Numbered from the stretch's first letter, positions 1-6,474 are shown. The stretch: DNA of 7,014 nt from an uncultured Clostridia bacterium (GCA_905235755.1 CAJONA010000107.1:1-7014), one strand, 5' to 3'. Made by a program: numbers and translations. Notes: a model not told the origin generated them from the sequence alone.

Positions 1-1032
1 CGCCGCCGCGACGACCTCGCCGCCGGGACACATACAAAACGTGTAAACGCCCCTTCCGCCGTCGCATCTGTGCGAGAGCGCGTATTCGCCTTTCGGCAGA
101 CGCTCATCGCCCGCATTGTCGCCGTAAAGCGCCGCGTCGATGTCTTCTTGCAAATGCTCGATACGCACGCCGACGGAAAACGCCTTCGGCGCGAGTGAAA
201 GCCCGCTTTTTTCGAAAACTTCGAACGTGTCGCGCGCGCTGTGACCGATCGCAAGGATGACCGCGCCGCAAGCGATATCGCCGCGCGACGTTCTGACGCC
301 GGCGACTTTGCCGTCGCGGCAAATAAAGCCTTCGAATTTTGTGTTATAATGTATCTCGCCGCCGAGCGACGTTATTTCGTCGTGTATGGAGCTTACGATC
401 TTTTTCAGCGAGTCGGTCCCGACGTGCGGCTTCGATAAAAATAAAATGTCGTCGCTCGCACCGTGACGGTGCATTTCTTCGATAACCACGGCGCATTTTT
501 CGTCATTTATGCGCGTTACGAGTTTCCCGTCGGAAAACGTGCCCGCGCCGCCCGCGCCGAACTGAATATTTGACTCGGCGTCGAGCTTTCCCGTTTTCAT
601 GAACGTATCGACGGCTTGCGAACGCTCGTATATATCGCCGCCGCGCTCGATGACTGTCGGGCGGTAGCCGTTTCGCGCCAAGATCAACGACGCGAACATT
701 CCGCACGGACCGAACCCAACGACGAGCGGCCTGTCAGTGAGGATCTCGCTCCCCGTCCTGACGTCGAGCGACGGATCTTTTGCAAGTACCACGCCGTCCG
801 CCGCAAGGCGCACAGCGTCGACAGTCCTTTTCGACGACACCTCGGCGTACACCGACCACACGAATTTTATATCGTTTTTGCGTCGCGCGTCTACCGAACG
901 CTTTGCTATTTCCGTCTTTATGATATCTTTTTCCGAAAAAAATTTTAAAAGACGCCTTTTGGCCTGCGCAAAAACGACGTCTTTCGGAGCCTCAAAAGGC
1001 AATCTGATGTTTTGAACGATATATCTTTGCAT
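1..1032 (-). CDS. FAD-dependent oxidoreductase, COG2509-like (partial, C-terminus off left edge)
   Basis: An open frame of 344 codons starts at ATG 1032-1030 and is still open at base 1. Seen: an N-terminal region of about 100 residues (starts MQRYIVQNIRLPFE), then a dinucleotide-binding motif VVGFGPCG (residues 104-111, GxGxxG) with the usual acidic residue ending the second strand (VIERG, E129). Then come NIQFGAGGAGTFSDGKL (155-171), a second nucleotide-contact strand VILAIGHSARDTF (258-270), FSVGVRIEH (285-293) and TFCMCPGGEVVAA (331-343). This motif order is that of the 'uncharacterised FAD-dependent dehydrogenase' family COG2509, usually about 450-530 residues, so perhaps 110-190 residues are missing. 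The family's substrate is unknown; a flavin-dependent cytoplasmic redox role is inference from the fold. It starts 3 bases after the YbbR gene stop, so it is almost certainly cotranscribed with cdaA. The Shine-Dalgarno is weak (GACCGAG overlapping the upstream stop), suggesting translational coupling. Confidence 0.9.
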   Translation of the reverse strand, partial: MQRYIVQNIRLPFEAPKDVVFAQAKRRLLKFFSEKDIIKTEIAKRSVDARRKNDIKFVWSVYAEVSSKRTVDAVRLAADGVVLAKDPSLDVRTGSEILTDRPLVVGFGPCGMFASLILARNGYRPTVIERGGDIYERSQAVDTFMKTGKLDAESNIQFGAGGAGTFSDGKLVTRINDEKCAVVIEEMHRHGASDDILFLSKPHVGTDSLKKIVSSIHDEITSLGGEIHYNTKFEGFICRDGKVAGVRTSRGDIACGAVILAIGHSARDTFEVFEKSGLSLAPKAFSVGVRIEHLQEDIDAALYGDNAGDERLPKGEYALSHRCDGGRGVYTFCMCPGGEVVAAA

Positions 1033-1035
1033 ATA

Positions 1036-1488
1036 TCACTCGGTCTGATCGACGATCTGAATATAAATAACGTCCGCCGATATGTTGCTGTACATAAGAT
1101 CATACTCCGACTTAAACTGCACGGGCACTTTTGTGCGCTCGCCGGTGATCGTTACGTCTGACAGGTCGATATAAGGCACGACGGAATTTTCCGCAAGCGA
1201 ATTTATCACCGACGTTCTTCCCTGCACTCTGAAGCTGACCGTGCCCGTTTCGAGAACGATCTCATACCCGGCGTCGGTAATATGTGAGGCGTTCATGACT
1301 TCGATGGTGACATCCGTGTAATTGTGTATCGCCGAATCGGTCGCAACGGCGATCACCCATATTAAAAATGCAAACACCAGTGACACGACGGCAATTATAA
1401 TTATCGATCTGCGGGAGAAATTCACCTTGTAGTCGTCAGACGCATGGCGGGACGTTGCTTCGGCGGAATACTGTTTTTTATCTTTCAT
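1036..1488 (-). CDS. cdaR: Short YbbR-domain membrane protein, CdaR-like regulator of CdaA
   Basis: 150 residues: a basic, hydrophilic N-terminus (1-28), one transmembrane helix (about 29-49, IIIIAVVSLVFAFLIWVIAV), then an extracytoplasmic segment (about 52-147) that fits a single YbbR repeat: VSFRVQGRTSVINSL (84-98), VPYIDLSDVT (104-113) and VPVQF (121-125). Known of the family: CdaR proteins sit next to the diadenylate cyclase CdaA, contact it through the membrane and modulate c-di-AMP synthesis; they usually carry two to four YbbR repeats and exceed 300 residues. Here only one repeat is present, yet the frame is intact from a good start to a stop, so it is a minimal version and not an obvious truncation. 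ATG 1488-1486 is preceded by GGGAGGGG inside the end of cdaA, and the gap to the cdaA stop is one base. The regulatory role is inferred from the position and domain. Confidence 0.85.
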   Translation of the reverse strand: MKDKKQYSAEATSRHASDDYKVNFSRRSIIIIAVVSLVFAFLIWVIAVATDSAIHNYTDVTIEVMNASHITDAGYEIVLETGTVSFRVQGRTSVINSLAENSVVPYIDLSDVTITGERTKVPVQFKSEYDLMYSNISADVIYIQIVDQTE

Positions 1489-1489
1489 T

Positions 1490-2311
1490 CTAACCCCTCC
1501 CGTTCTTCGACTTTTTGTCGGCGTTATCTCTGAGCAAATAAGAAAGCTCGTTTCTCAGCGTGTTGTAGTCATAATTTCTTTTGAGCTGTCCGTCGACCGC
1601 TATCGAAATGGTCCCTGTCTCCTCCGATACCACGATGACGACAGCGTCGCTGTTTTCGCTCATACCTATCGCGGAGCGGTGACGCGTTCCGAGATCCTTG
1701 ATGATGTCGTCCTTCGTCGACAGCGGAAGAATGCATCCTGCGGCGCATATACGATCCGATTTTATGATCATCGCCCCGTCGTGGAGCGGCGCTTTGTTAT
1801 AAAATATATTTTTGATGAGCGCGACCTCTACGTCCGCATTGATGAGCGTCCCCGTCCTTATTATGTCGCCGAGCTGCGTCGAACGCTCAATGACGATGAG
1901 CGCGCCGGTGTATTCCTGCGAAAGTTCGCATGCCGCACTGCAAATGTTCGAAATCATCTCATGCTTTGAAGCCTGCGACGACTGATCGCCGAGGAATTTC
2001 GAGAGAGGCGCAGAACCTATCTTCTCGAATGCCGAACGTATCTCGGGCTGGAAGATGATTATAAGCGCGATAATCCCGACCTGCAAAATGTTTGAGAACA
2101 GAAAGTTGATGGCGCGCAGATCGAAAAGGCTGAATATGAATATGACGGCTATCACAAGTAAAATACCGACAGCAACCCTGCTTGCGCGGCGCGAGCGTAT
2201 AAAGTTGATGACAAAGAATATAAGTACCGCAACAAGAATTATATCGAGTATATCGGCAAATCCTCTGAACTGTCCGAAAACGTATTTAAACGTATCAGCA
2301 AACGAATTCAC
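1490..2311 (-). CDS. cdaA: Diadenylate cyclase CdaA (c-di-AMP synthase)
   Basis: Condenses two ATP to cyclic di-AMP at the inner face of the membrane; c-di-AMP controls potassium and osmolyte balance and cell-wall homeostasis in Firmicutes. Seen, numbered from the GTG at 2311 (273 residues, the usual CdaA length): three hydrophobic helices (about 22-38, 46-64 and 73-87), a short coiled linker, then the DAC domain with the catalytic PLHDGAMII (H177, D178, G179, A180), CILPLS, LGTRHRSAIGMSE (R209-R212 triad) and VVSEETGTISIA (about 228-239). These are the hallmark DGA and RHR motifs, all intact. The frame stays open to GTG 2320, but that codon touches the Shine-Dalgarno, so the GTG at 2311 is preferred. 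It is first in an operon with the YbbR gene and the FAD oxidoreductase; glmM, a common partner further along, is not in view. Confidence 0.96.
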   Translation of the reverse strand: MNSFADTFKYVFGQFRGFADILDIILVAVLIFFVINFIRSRRASRVAVGILLVIAVIFIFSLFDLRAINFLFSNILQVGIIALIIIFQPEIRSAFEKIGSAPLSKFLGDQSSQASKHEMISNICSAACELSQEYTGALIVIERSTQLGDIIRTGTLINADVEVALIKNIFYNKAPLHDGAMIIKSDRICAAGCILPLSTKDDIIKDLGTRHRSAIGMSENSDAVVIVVSEETGTISIAVDGQLKRNYDYNTLRNELSYLLRDNADKKSKNGRG

Positions 2312-2319
2312 AATAATCA

Positions 2320-2326
2320 CTCCCTT
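2320..2326 (-). promoter_or_regulatory. Shine-Dalgarno of cdaA, deciding the start
   Basis: On the minus strand AAGGGAG (2326 down to 2320) lies 8 bases before GTG 2311-2309, ideal spacing. The alternative GTG at 2320-2318 begins inside this motif and could not use it. The site therefore argues for the 273-residue product. Confidence 0.75.
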
Positions 2327-2337
2327 CGGAGACTTAT

Positions 2338-2366
2338 ATTATAATATAAAAAAGCAAGTAAATAAA
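2338..2366 (-). promoter_or_regulatory. Likely promoter of the cdaA operon
   Basis: Minus strand: a perfect -10 TATAAT (2343-2338), 17 bases, then a poor -35 TTTATT (2366-2361). Transcription would start near 2331, leaving a leader of about 20 bases before the chosen GTG. The -10 lies inside a 16-base perfect palindrome (2334-2349). The weak -35 and the very AT-rich setting keep confidence moderate. Confidence 0.45.
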
Positions 2367-2616
2367 GAGTTTTTTGAAAATTTTTTATTATTTTTTTGTT
2401 TTTTTGCAAAAATATCCTTTTTTAATGATCAAGTTGCCTTTTTGAGCATTTGTCGTTTATTAAATGTATGAAAAACACAATGGACGGCTGCACGCCGCTG
2501 TTTGCGGAAGCGTCAAGAACATACAGCAAAAATGATGATAAAAAGCGTCATTGACGGGCGCTTTTTTGACAAAAAGCATAAAAATTCAAAGCGGAAAAAA
2601 ATTTTAAAAAAAACTA
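2367..2616. other. AT-rich intergenic stretch without a recognised gene
   Basis: Between the cdaA promoter and the T-box promoter. Bases 2370-2430 are low-complexity A/T runs. Bases 2460-2567 are of more balanced composition and hold short hairpins (CCGC/GCGG near 2494-2507) and a terminator-like hairpin at 2540-2567. A 28-codon plus-strand frame (ATG 2468, TGA 2552-2554) ends in the hairpin but has no Shine-Dalgarno and no recognisable product. It could be the remnant of a lost gene or a small RNA; I cannot tell. Confidence 0.5.
2540..2567 (+). terminator. Orphan terminator-like hairpin
   Basis: Plus strand AAAAAGCG (2540-2547) pairs with CGCTTTTT (2559-2566), with an 11-base loop that itself holds TCA/TGA, followed by a T run (2562-2567). 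It looks like a Rho-independent terminator, also partly T-rich on the other strand. No convincing plus-strand gene precedes it; it would stop any read-through before the T-box promoter. Confidence 0.5.
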
Positions 2617-2645
2617 TTGACATCAAAAAATATCTGTGATACGAT
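2617..2645 (+). promoter_or_regulatory. Sigma-A-type promoter of the trpXYZ operon
   Basis: A perfect -35 TTGACA (2617-2622), a 17-base spacer and -10 TACGAT (2640-2645). Predicted transcription start is around 2652, immediately before the first conserved T-box segment (2658 on), which fits a leader RNA that begins with Stem I. Confidence 0.8.
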
Positions 2646-2651
2646 AGTTGC

Positions 2652-2930
2652 ATAAACCGATGAGAAAGAGTAAGTAAGTCTTATCTAAACTTTTTCAGAG
2701 AGTCGCAGGCGGTGTGATTGCGGCATGGCATTTAAGACTGAATGGGCTTTTGAGGGCGAGCACAAACGGATCTTCCGGAGTATGCGAGACGGAGACGACG
2801 CTCCGTAAAAAAACGTCAGCATATTAACGTATGCGCTGAGAGGACGGTCATACCGTCAAGCAGGGTGGCACCGCAGGTATAAATTATTCCTGTCCCGGCA
2901 ATTTCTATTGTCGGGGCAGTTTTTTTATTT
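2652..2930 (+). ncRNA. T-box riboswitch, tryptophan specificity (UGG specifier)
   Basis: Senses uncharged tRNA-Trp by codon-anticodon pairing and by pairing with its free 3' end, then prevents termination. Seen: Stem I elements GATGAGAAAGAGTAAGTA (2659-2676), CAGAGAG and GGTGTGATTGC, with the specifier loop GAA-UGG-G placing UGG at 2743-2745 followed by a purine. Hairpins at 2767-2777 and 2790-2805 may belong to Stem II; GACGGT/ACCGTC (2843-2857) fits Stem III. The T-box proper AGGGTGGCACCGC is at 2862-2874. Antiterminator: GGG 2863-2865 pairs with CCC 2894-2896 and GCAGG 2873-2877 with CCTGT 2889-2893, leaving the standard 7-base bulge UGGCACC. UGGC (2866-2869) matches a tRNA ending GCCA, and bacterial tRNA-Trp has G73. 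Codon and discriminator thus agree. The exact boundaries and the Stem I fold were read by eye, not computed. Confidence 0.95.
2890..2926 (+). terminator. T-box attenuator (Rho-independent terminator)
   Basis: CTGTCCCGGCAA (2890-2901) pairs with TTGTCGGGGCAG (2908-2919), 12 pairs including two G-U, with a 6-base loop, followed by seven T (2920-2926). Its left arm is also used by the antiterminator (2889-2896), so the two folds exclude each other. Confidence 0.95.
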
Positions 2931-2942
2931 CCCTGTAAAAAA

Positions 2943-2972
2943 TAAAATAAAATAAAATAAAATAAAATAAAA
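2943..2972 (+). repeat. Pentanucleotide tandem repeat (TAAAA x6) in the trpX leader
   Basis: Six perfect TAAAA units inside a run made only of A and T from 2936 to 2973. It lies between the attenuator and the Shine-Dalgarno of trpX, inside the transcribed leader. Likely unstructured; copy number could change by slippage. Confidence 0.95.
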
Positions 2973-2996
2973 ACAAATAACGAAAGGGCAAAAACA

Positions 2997-4016
2997 ATGA
3001 AAAAAATCGTAATCCTTATCCTCACACTCGCAATGCTGTTCGCAGTCGTATCATGCGGAAATACTCCGAACGACGGTAAAACATATACCGTCGGCATTTG
3101 CAACTATGTTGACGACGCTTCACTTAATCAGATTGTAGACAATATCCGTTCGCAGCTTGCCGTTCTCGGCGAAGCAAACGGCGTTACGTTCAAGATCAAA
3201 TATGACAACTGCAACGCCGACTCAAACGTGCTCAATCAGATAATACAGAACTTCATCGCCGACAAAGTCGACATCATGATAGGCGTTGCCACTCCCGTTG
3301 CTATGGCTATGCAGTCCGCAACGGAAGACAATAAAATACCGGTCGTGTTCGCGGCTGTTTCCGATCCCGAAGGCGTCGATCTCGTCGCATCGAACGCCGC
3401 TCCGGGAGCGAACATCACAGGCACATCGGACTATCTCGATACGAACGCCGTTATGAATCTCATATTCGCGCTCGATCCCGAGGCAGACAGCATCGGTCTT
3501 CTCTACGATATCGGTCAGGATTCGTCAACTACCGCAATAGCGCAGGCAAAGGCTTATCTTGACAACAAGGGCGTTTCCTACAAGGAATATACGGGCACGA
3601 ACGTATCCGAAATACAGCTCGCCGTCGATTCTCTCATAGCAGACGGCGTTGACGCTGTGTTCACTCCTTCCGACAATACCGTTATGACAGCTGAACTCTC
3701 GATATACGAAAAGCTCGCCGACGCGAAGATACCGCATTACTGCGGCGCAGATTCGTTCGCGCTCAACGGCGCATTCCTCGGCTACGGCGTCGACTACGCA
3801 AATCTCGGCGTTGAAACGGCGAATATGGTAAGCAAAATACTCGTCGACGGAGCAAATCCCGCGACGACGCCCGTTATGACGTTCGACAACGGCACGGCGA
3901 CAGTCAACACGGAGATCTGCGAAAAGCTCGGTCTGAACTATAACGACGTTGCAAGCGCGTTCGCTCCGTACTGCACGAAAGTTAAGCCGATAACAACGTC
4001 GGAAAACTTTGACTGA
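2997..4016 (+). CDS. trpX: Tryptophan ABC importer, substrate-binding lipoprotein TrpX
   Basis: 339 residues of the ABC_sub_bind family (PF04392 type). The N-terminus is a lipoprotein signal: two Lys, a hydrophobic core (4-16) and lipobox AVVSC with Cys20, so the receptor should be anchored outside the membrane. Family landmarks seen: PVVFAAVSDPEGVDLV (115-130), GANITGTSD (137-145), IGLLYDIGQDSS (166-177), FTPSDNTV (222-229), HYCGADSFALNGAFLGYGVDY (near 247-267). Start ATG 2997 has AAAGGG at 2983-2988 with 8 bases of spacing. It is directly downstream of a T-box with a UGG specifier, which makes tryptophan the expected ligand; trpXYZ behind Trp T-boxes is known in Firmicutes. Ligand binding itself is inferred. 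The protein contains no tryptophan. It is followed 24 bases later by the permease. Confidence 0.93.
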   Translation: MKKIVILILTLAMLFAVVSCGNTPNDGKTYTVGICNYVDDASLNQIVDNIRSQLAVLGEANGVTFKIKYDNCNADSNVLNQIIQNFIADKVDIMIGVATPVAMAMQSATEDNKIPVVFAAVSDPEGVDLVASNAAPGANITGTSDYLDTNAVMNLIFALDPEADSIGLLYDIGQDSSTTAIAQAKAYLDNKGVSYKEYTGTNVSEIQLAVDSLIADGVDAVFTPSDNTVMTAELSIYEKLADAKIPHYCGADSFALNGAFLGYGVDYANLGVETANMVSKILVDGANPATTPVMTFDNGTATVNTEICEKLGLNYNDVASAFAPYCTKVKPITTSENFD

Positions 4017-4040
4017 TAATACAAATTTTGAGGTAAAATA

Positions 4041-4985
4041 ATGTCTCTTGACTCAATACTCGGGCTGTTCGGAACATCGGCGGAGCTCGGGCTTATAACG
4101 TCACTGACGGTTCTCGCCCTGTTTCTCAGCTATTCTATGCTCAATGTCTGCGATCTTTCGACCGACGGCTGCTTCACATTCGGAGCGACCGTCGGCGCGG
4201 TCGTCGCCATATCGGGGCACCCGTATTTATCTATTGTCGCGGCGATGGCCGCCGGCATGATATCGGGACTTGTAACGGCGCTCCTTCAAACGAAATTGGG
4301 CGTCAACAGCCTGCTCGCCGGTATCGTCGTAAATACGGGCCTGTATTCGATTAACATAGCCGTAATGAGCGGTTCGTCCATACTTAATATGAATAAGACG
4401 GAGACTGTCTTTACCAAGATGAAGGGCCTGCTTGGCGGAACGTTTCTTGAAGGATATTACAAGATCATAGTTGCGCTCATCGCCGTCGTTGCGGTGATAG
4501 TTTTCCTCACGTTGTTTTTGCGCACTCGCCTCGGACTTGCGATACGCGCGACGGGCAACAACCCGATGATGGTGCGCTCGTCATCGATCAACCCGACATT
4601 TACGACGATCGTCGGACTTTGCATCGCAAACTCGTTCACGGCGCTTTCGGGCTGCCTTCTCGCTCAATCGCAAAAGTCCGTCAATATCGACATCGGCTCG
4701 GGCATACTTACAGTAGCGCTCGCTTCCCTGCTTATCGGTAACGCGTTTATCGGCGTCGGCAAGAAGATACCGTTTCGCGCTATCGGCGCGGTCATAGGCG
4801 CGCTTATATTCCGCATAGTTTATATGATCGCCCTGCGCCTCGATATGCCCGCGTATATGCTTAAATTCGTTTCGGCGGTCATCGTTGTCATCGCCATATC
4901 GGCGCCGTATCTTAAAAAGCAGTTTCCGACTTTCAAAAGGCGTATCAAACACATGACGAGCAAGGGGGATCGGAGAGATGCTTGA
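4041..4985 (+). CDS. trpY: Tryptophan ABC importer, permease TrpY
   Basis: 314 residues, strongly hydrophobic, LivH/BPD_transp_2-type permease. Likely helices at about 16-34, 44-59, 63-82, 91-109, 142-160, 187-208, 221-239, 246-264 and 272-290. The loop GLAIRATGNNPMMVRSSSINP (165-185) is the conserved cytoplasmic segment that docks on the ATPase in this family. The basic C-terminal tail (about 292-313) is cytoplasmic. GAGGT at 4030-4034, 6 bases before ATG 4041, supports the start. The stop overlaps the start of the ATPase gene by 8 bases, indicating translational coupling. It presumably forms a homodimer channel, since only one permease gene is present. No tryptophan residue occurs in the whole protein, unusual for a membrane protein of this size. 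Substrate inferred from the T-box and receptor. Confidence 0.92.
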   Translation: MSLDSILGLFGTSAELGLITSLTVLALFLSYSMLNVCDLSTDGCFTFGATVGAVVAISGHPYLSIVAAMAAGMISGLVTALLQTKLGVNSLLAGIVVNTGLYSINIAVMSGSSILNMNKTETVFTKMKGLLGGTFLEGYYKIIVALIAVVAVIVFLTLFLRTRLGLAIRATGNNPMMVRSSSINPTFTTIVGLCIANSFTALSGCLLAQSQKSVNIDIGSGILTVALASLLIGNAFIGVGKKIPFRAIGAVIGALIFRIVYMIALRLDMPAYMLKFVSAVIVVIAISAPYLKKQFPTFKRRIKHMTSKGDRRDA

Positions 4986-5778
4986 CATAAGAAACATAAA
5001 CAAAACCTTCGGAATAGGCACGGTGAACGAAAAGAAAGCGCTTGTTGACCTTTCTCTTCACGTAAACGAATCCGATTTTATAACGATCATCGGTGCAAAC
5101 GGCGCGGGAAAATCGACGCTGTTCAACGCGATAGCGGGAACATTTCTCACCGACAGCGGCGAGATCATACTCGACGGCAAGGATATAACGCTCCTGCCGG
5201 AACATAAGCGCGCGAAAGACATCGGCCGTCTTTTTCAAGATCCGATGCTCGGCACGGCTCCTGACATGAGCGTTGAGGAAAACCTCGTTCTCGCGGCGGG
5301 ACATGGCGGTTGGCTGTCGTCCATTTCGAGCGATGACAGAAAGAAATTCCGCGATACGCTCTCGCTGCTCGATATGGGACTTGAAGATCGTATGTCGCAC
5401 CCGGTCGGGCTTCTTTCGGGCGGACAGCGCCAGGCGCTGACGCTGATAATGGCGACGATCAACAAACCGAAGTTGCTCATGCTCGACGAGCACACGGCGG
5501 CTCTCGATCCGGGCGCGGCTGAGAAAGTCCTTGCTCTGACTAAAAAGATCGTCGAAGAAGAAAAGATCACGTGCCTTATGATAACGCACAATATGCAGTC
5601 TGCGATCGATCTCGGCAACAGACTGCTCATGATGGAAAACGGAAATATCATCTACGACATTTCCGGCGAACAAAAACAAAAACTCAAAATAGAAGATCTC
5701 GTCTCGATGTTCAAAAAAGCGTCGGGAAAAGATCTTGACAACGACAGAATGCTCCTTTCGACAGACGATACACAGTAA
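4978..5778 (+). CDS. trpZ: Tryptophan ABC importer, ATP-binding subunit TrpZ
   Basis: 266 residues; hydrolyses ATP to drive import through TrpY. All ABC motifs are intact: Walker A GANGAGKST (39-47), Q-loop LFQDP (Q87), signature LSGGQ (146-150), Walker B LLMLDE (166-171), D-loop AALD (174-177) and switch His in MITHN (H204). The N-terminal KTFGIGTVNEKKAL (9-22) is like that of the ATPases paired with PF04392 receptors. The C-terminus beyond about 230 is short and hydrophilic, with no extra domain. ATG 4978 has AAGGGGG (4962-4968) at 9 bases and lies 8 bases inside the permease gene. The only tryptophan of the whole transporter is W112. The stop TAA (5776-5778) sits in the left arm of the shared terminator. 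Assignment as an ABC ATPase is certain; the substrate follows from context. Confidence 0.95.
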   Translation: MLDIRNINKTFGIGTVNEKKALVDLSLHVNESDFITIIGANGAGKSTLFNAIAGTFLTDSGEIILDGKDITLLPEHKRAKDIGRLFQDPMLGTAPDMSVEENLVLAAGHGGWLSSISSDDRKKFRDTLSLLDMGLEDRMSHPVGLLSGGQRQALTLIMATINKPKLLMLDEHTAALDPGAAEKVLALTKKIVEEEKITCLMITHNMQSAIDLGNRLLMMENGNIIYDISGEQKQKLKIEDLVSMFKKASGKDLDNDRMLLSTDDTQ

Positions 5779-5802
5779 AAAGCCGCTTTCGCGGCTTTTT
5801 TA
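5776..5802. terminator. Bidirectional terminator between convergent genes
   Basis: AAAAAGCCGC (5777-5786), loop TTTC, GCGGCTTTTT (5791-5800): a perfect 10-pair stem with a T run on either strand. It ends trpXYZ from the left and the membrane-protein gene from the right. Both stop codons (5776-5778 plus, 5802-5800 minus) lie at its edges. Confidence 0.95.
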
Positions 5803-6474
5803 CGTTGTAATATTGAATTTTCTTCTCAAATGCCATTCGATAACGCCGATGCCGTACGTTACGCCGTACATCACTATTGCTGCAACAGGTGTTATGTAAT
5901 AATGCCCGCCAAACGTGAAGAAATAAAAATCCGGCCACGCTTTTACTATCACCACCATCGGAATATAAACAAACGAATATATGATCGTCGGAATAACGGT
6001 CAAAAAAGTTGATTTGAACGGAAGCTTTTCCCAGCCGTCAAAGAAAATGAACGATACTATCGCCATTACGGGTGATAGAAAATGCAGAATGAATTGATTA
6101 CCTTCAAACAGCAAGAAATAACTTTTTCCGCCGAGTGCCGTGATCGGAGCCAGAAAGAAAACGACAGTCAGAAAAGTTACCGTAACGGACACAGTGGCAA
6201 TGTATTTCAACGTTATTGCCCATTTCGGCACATCATAAACGTCGCGGGCGGCGTTTCTTATATGTATAGCAACGAGCACCGCGGCGGAAATTGCGACAAA
6301 GATATTCGACAGCGTAGTAAAATATCTCATGGCTGTCCACGAAGATATGACCTCTTCCGTCATTTCCCTGATGATGTCGTCCCTGAAATAATATATAACG
6401 GCGTCAAAAGTCAAATACACGATGAGAAGGTTGATGATAAGCGATATTGTGCTGAAAAGACGTTTTGTTTTCAT
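5800..6474 (-). CDS. Six-helix membrane protein, possible AIG1/ADTRP (Pr6Pr-like) fold
   Basis: 224 residues with six hydrophobic segments at about 8-30, 51-72, 86-110, 127-145, 155-178 and 190-213, both ends basic and probably cytoplasmic. Two conserved-looking sites stand out: RYFTTLSNIFVAI (50-62) at the start of helix 2 and FILHFLSPVMAI (128-139) in helix 4. This spacing (T53, H131) and the six-helix plan resemble the AIG1/ADTRP/Pr6Pr membrane families, where a Thr in 'Y-L/F-T' and a His about 80-90 residues later form the active site in human AIG1. This is inference from motif memory, not an alignment. Function otherwise unknown. Start ATG 6474-6472 follows a weak AGTGGA site. Monocistronic: own promoter upstream, shared terminator downstream. 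Its five Trp residues contrast with the Trp-free transporter next door. Confidence 0.85.
   Translation of the reverse strand: MKTKRLFSTISLIINLLIVYLTFDAVIYYFRDDIIREMTEEVISSWTAMRYFTTLSNIFVAISAAVLVAIHIRNAARDVYDVPKWAITLKYIATVSVTVTFLTVVFFLAPITALGGKSYFLLFEGNQFILHFLSPVMAIVSFIFFDGWEKLPFKSTFLTVIPTIIYSFVYIPMVVIVKAWPDFYFFTFGGHYYITPVAAIVMYGVTYGIGVIEWHLRRKFNITT

Noticed and set aside
616..948. 110-codon plus-strand frame
   Set aside because: Antisense to the nucleotide-binding region of the FAD oxidoreductase, which carries clear family motifs.
2318..2320. Upstream GTG as the cdaA start
   Set aside because: It abuts the Shine-Dalgarno with no spacing; the next in-frame GTG at 2311 has 8 bases of spacing.
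2055..2471. 138-codon plus-strand frame
   Set aside because: Mostly antisense to cdaA and its promoter, then reads through low-complexity T-rich sequence; the composition is that of a shadow frame.
2816..3103. 95-codon minus-strand frame
   Set aside because: Covers the T-box, the attenuator, the TAAAA repeat and the trpX signal peptide on the opposite strand; its repetitive phenylalanine/tyrosine-rich part is just the translated pentanucleotide repeat.
4945..5679. 244-codon minus-strand frame
   Set aside because: Antisense to trpZ, whose full set of ABC motifs is intact; no recognisable motif or ribosome site in the minus frame.
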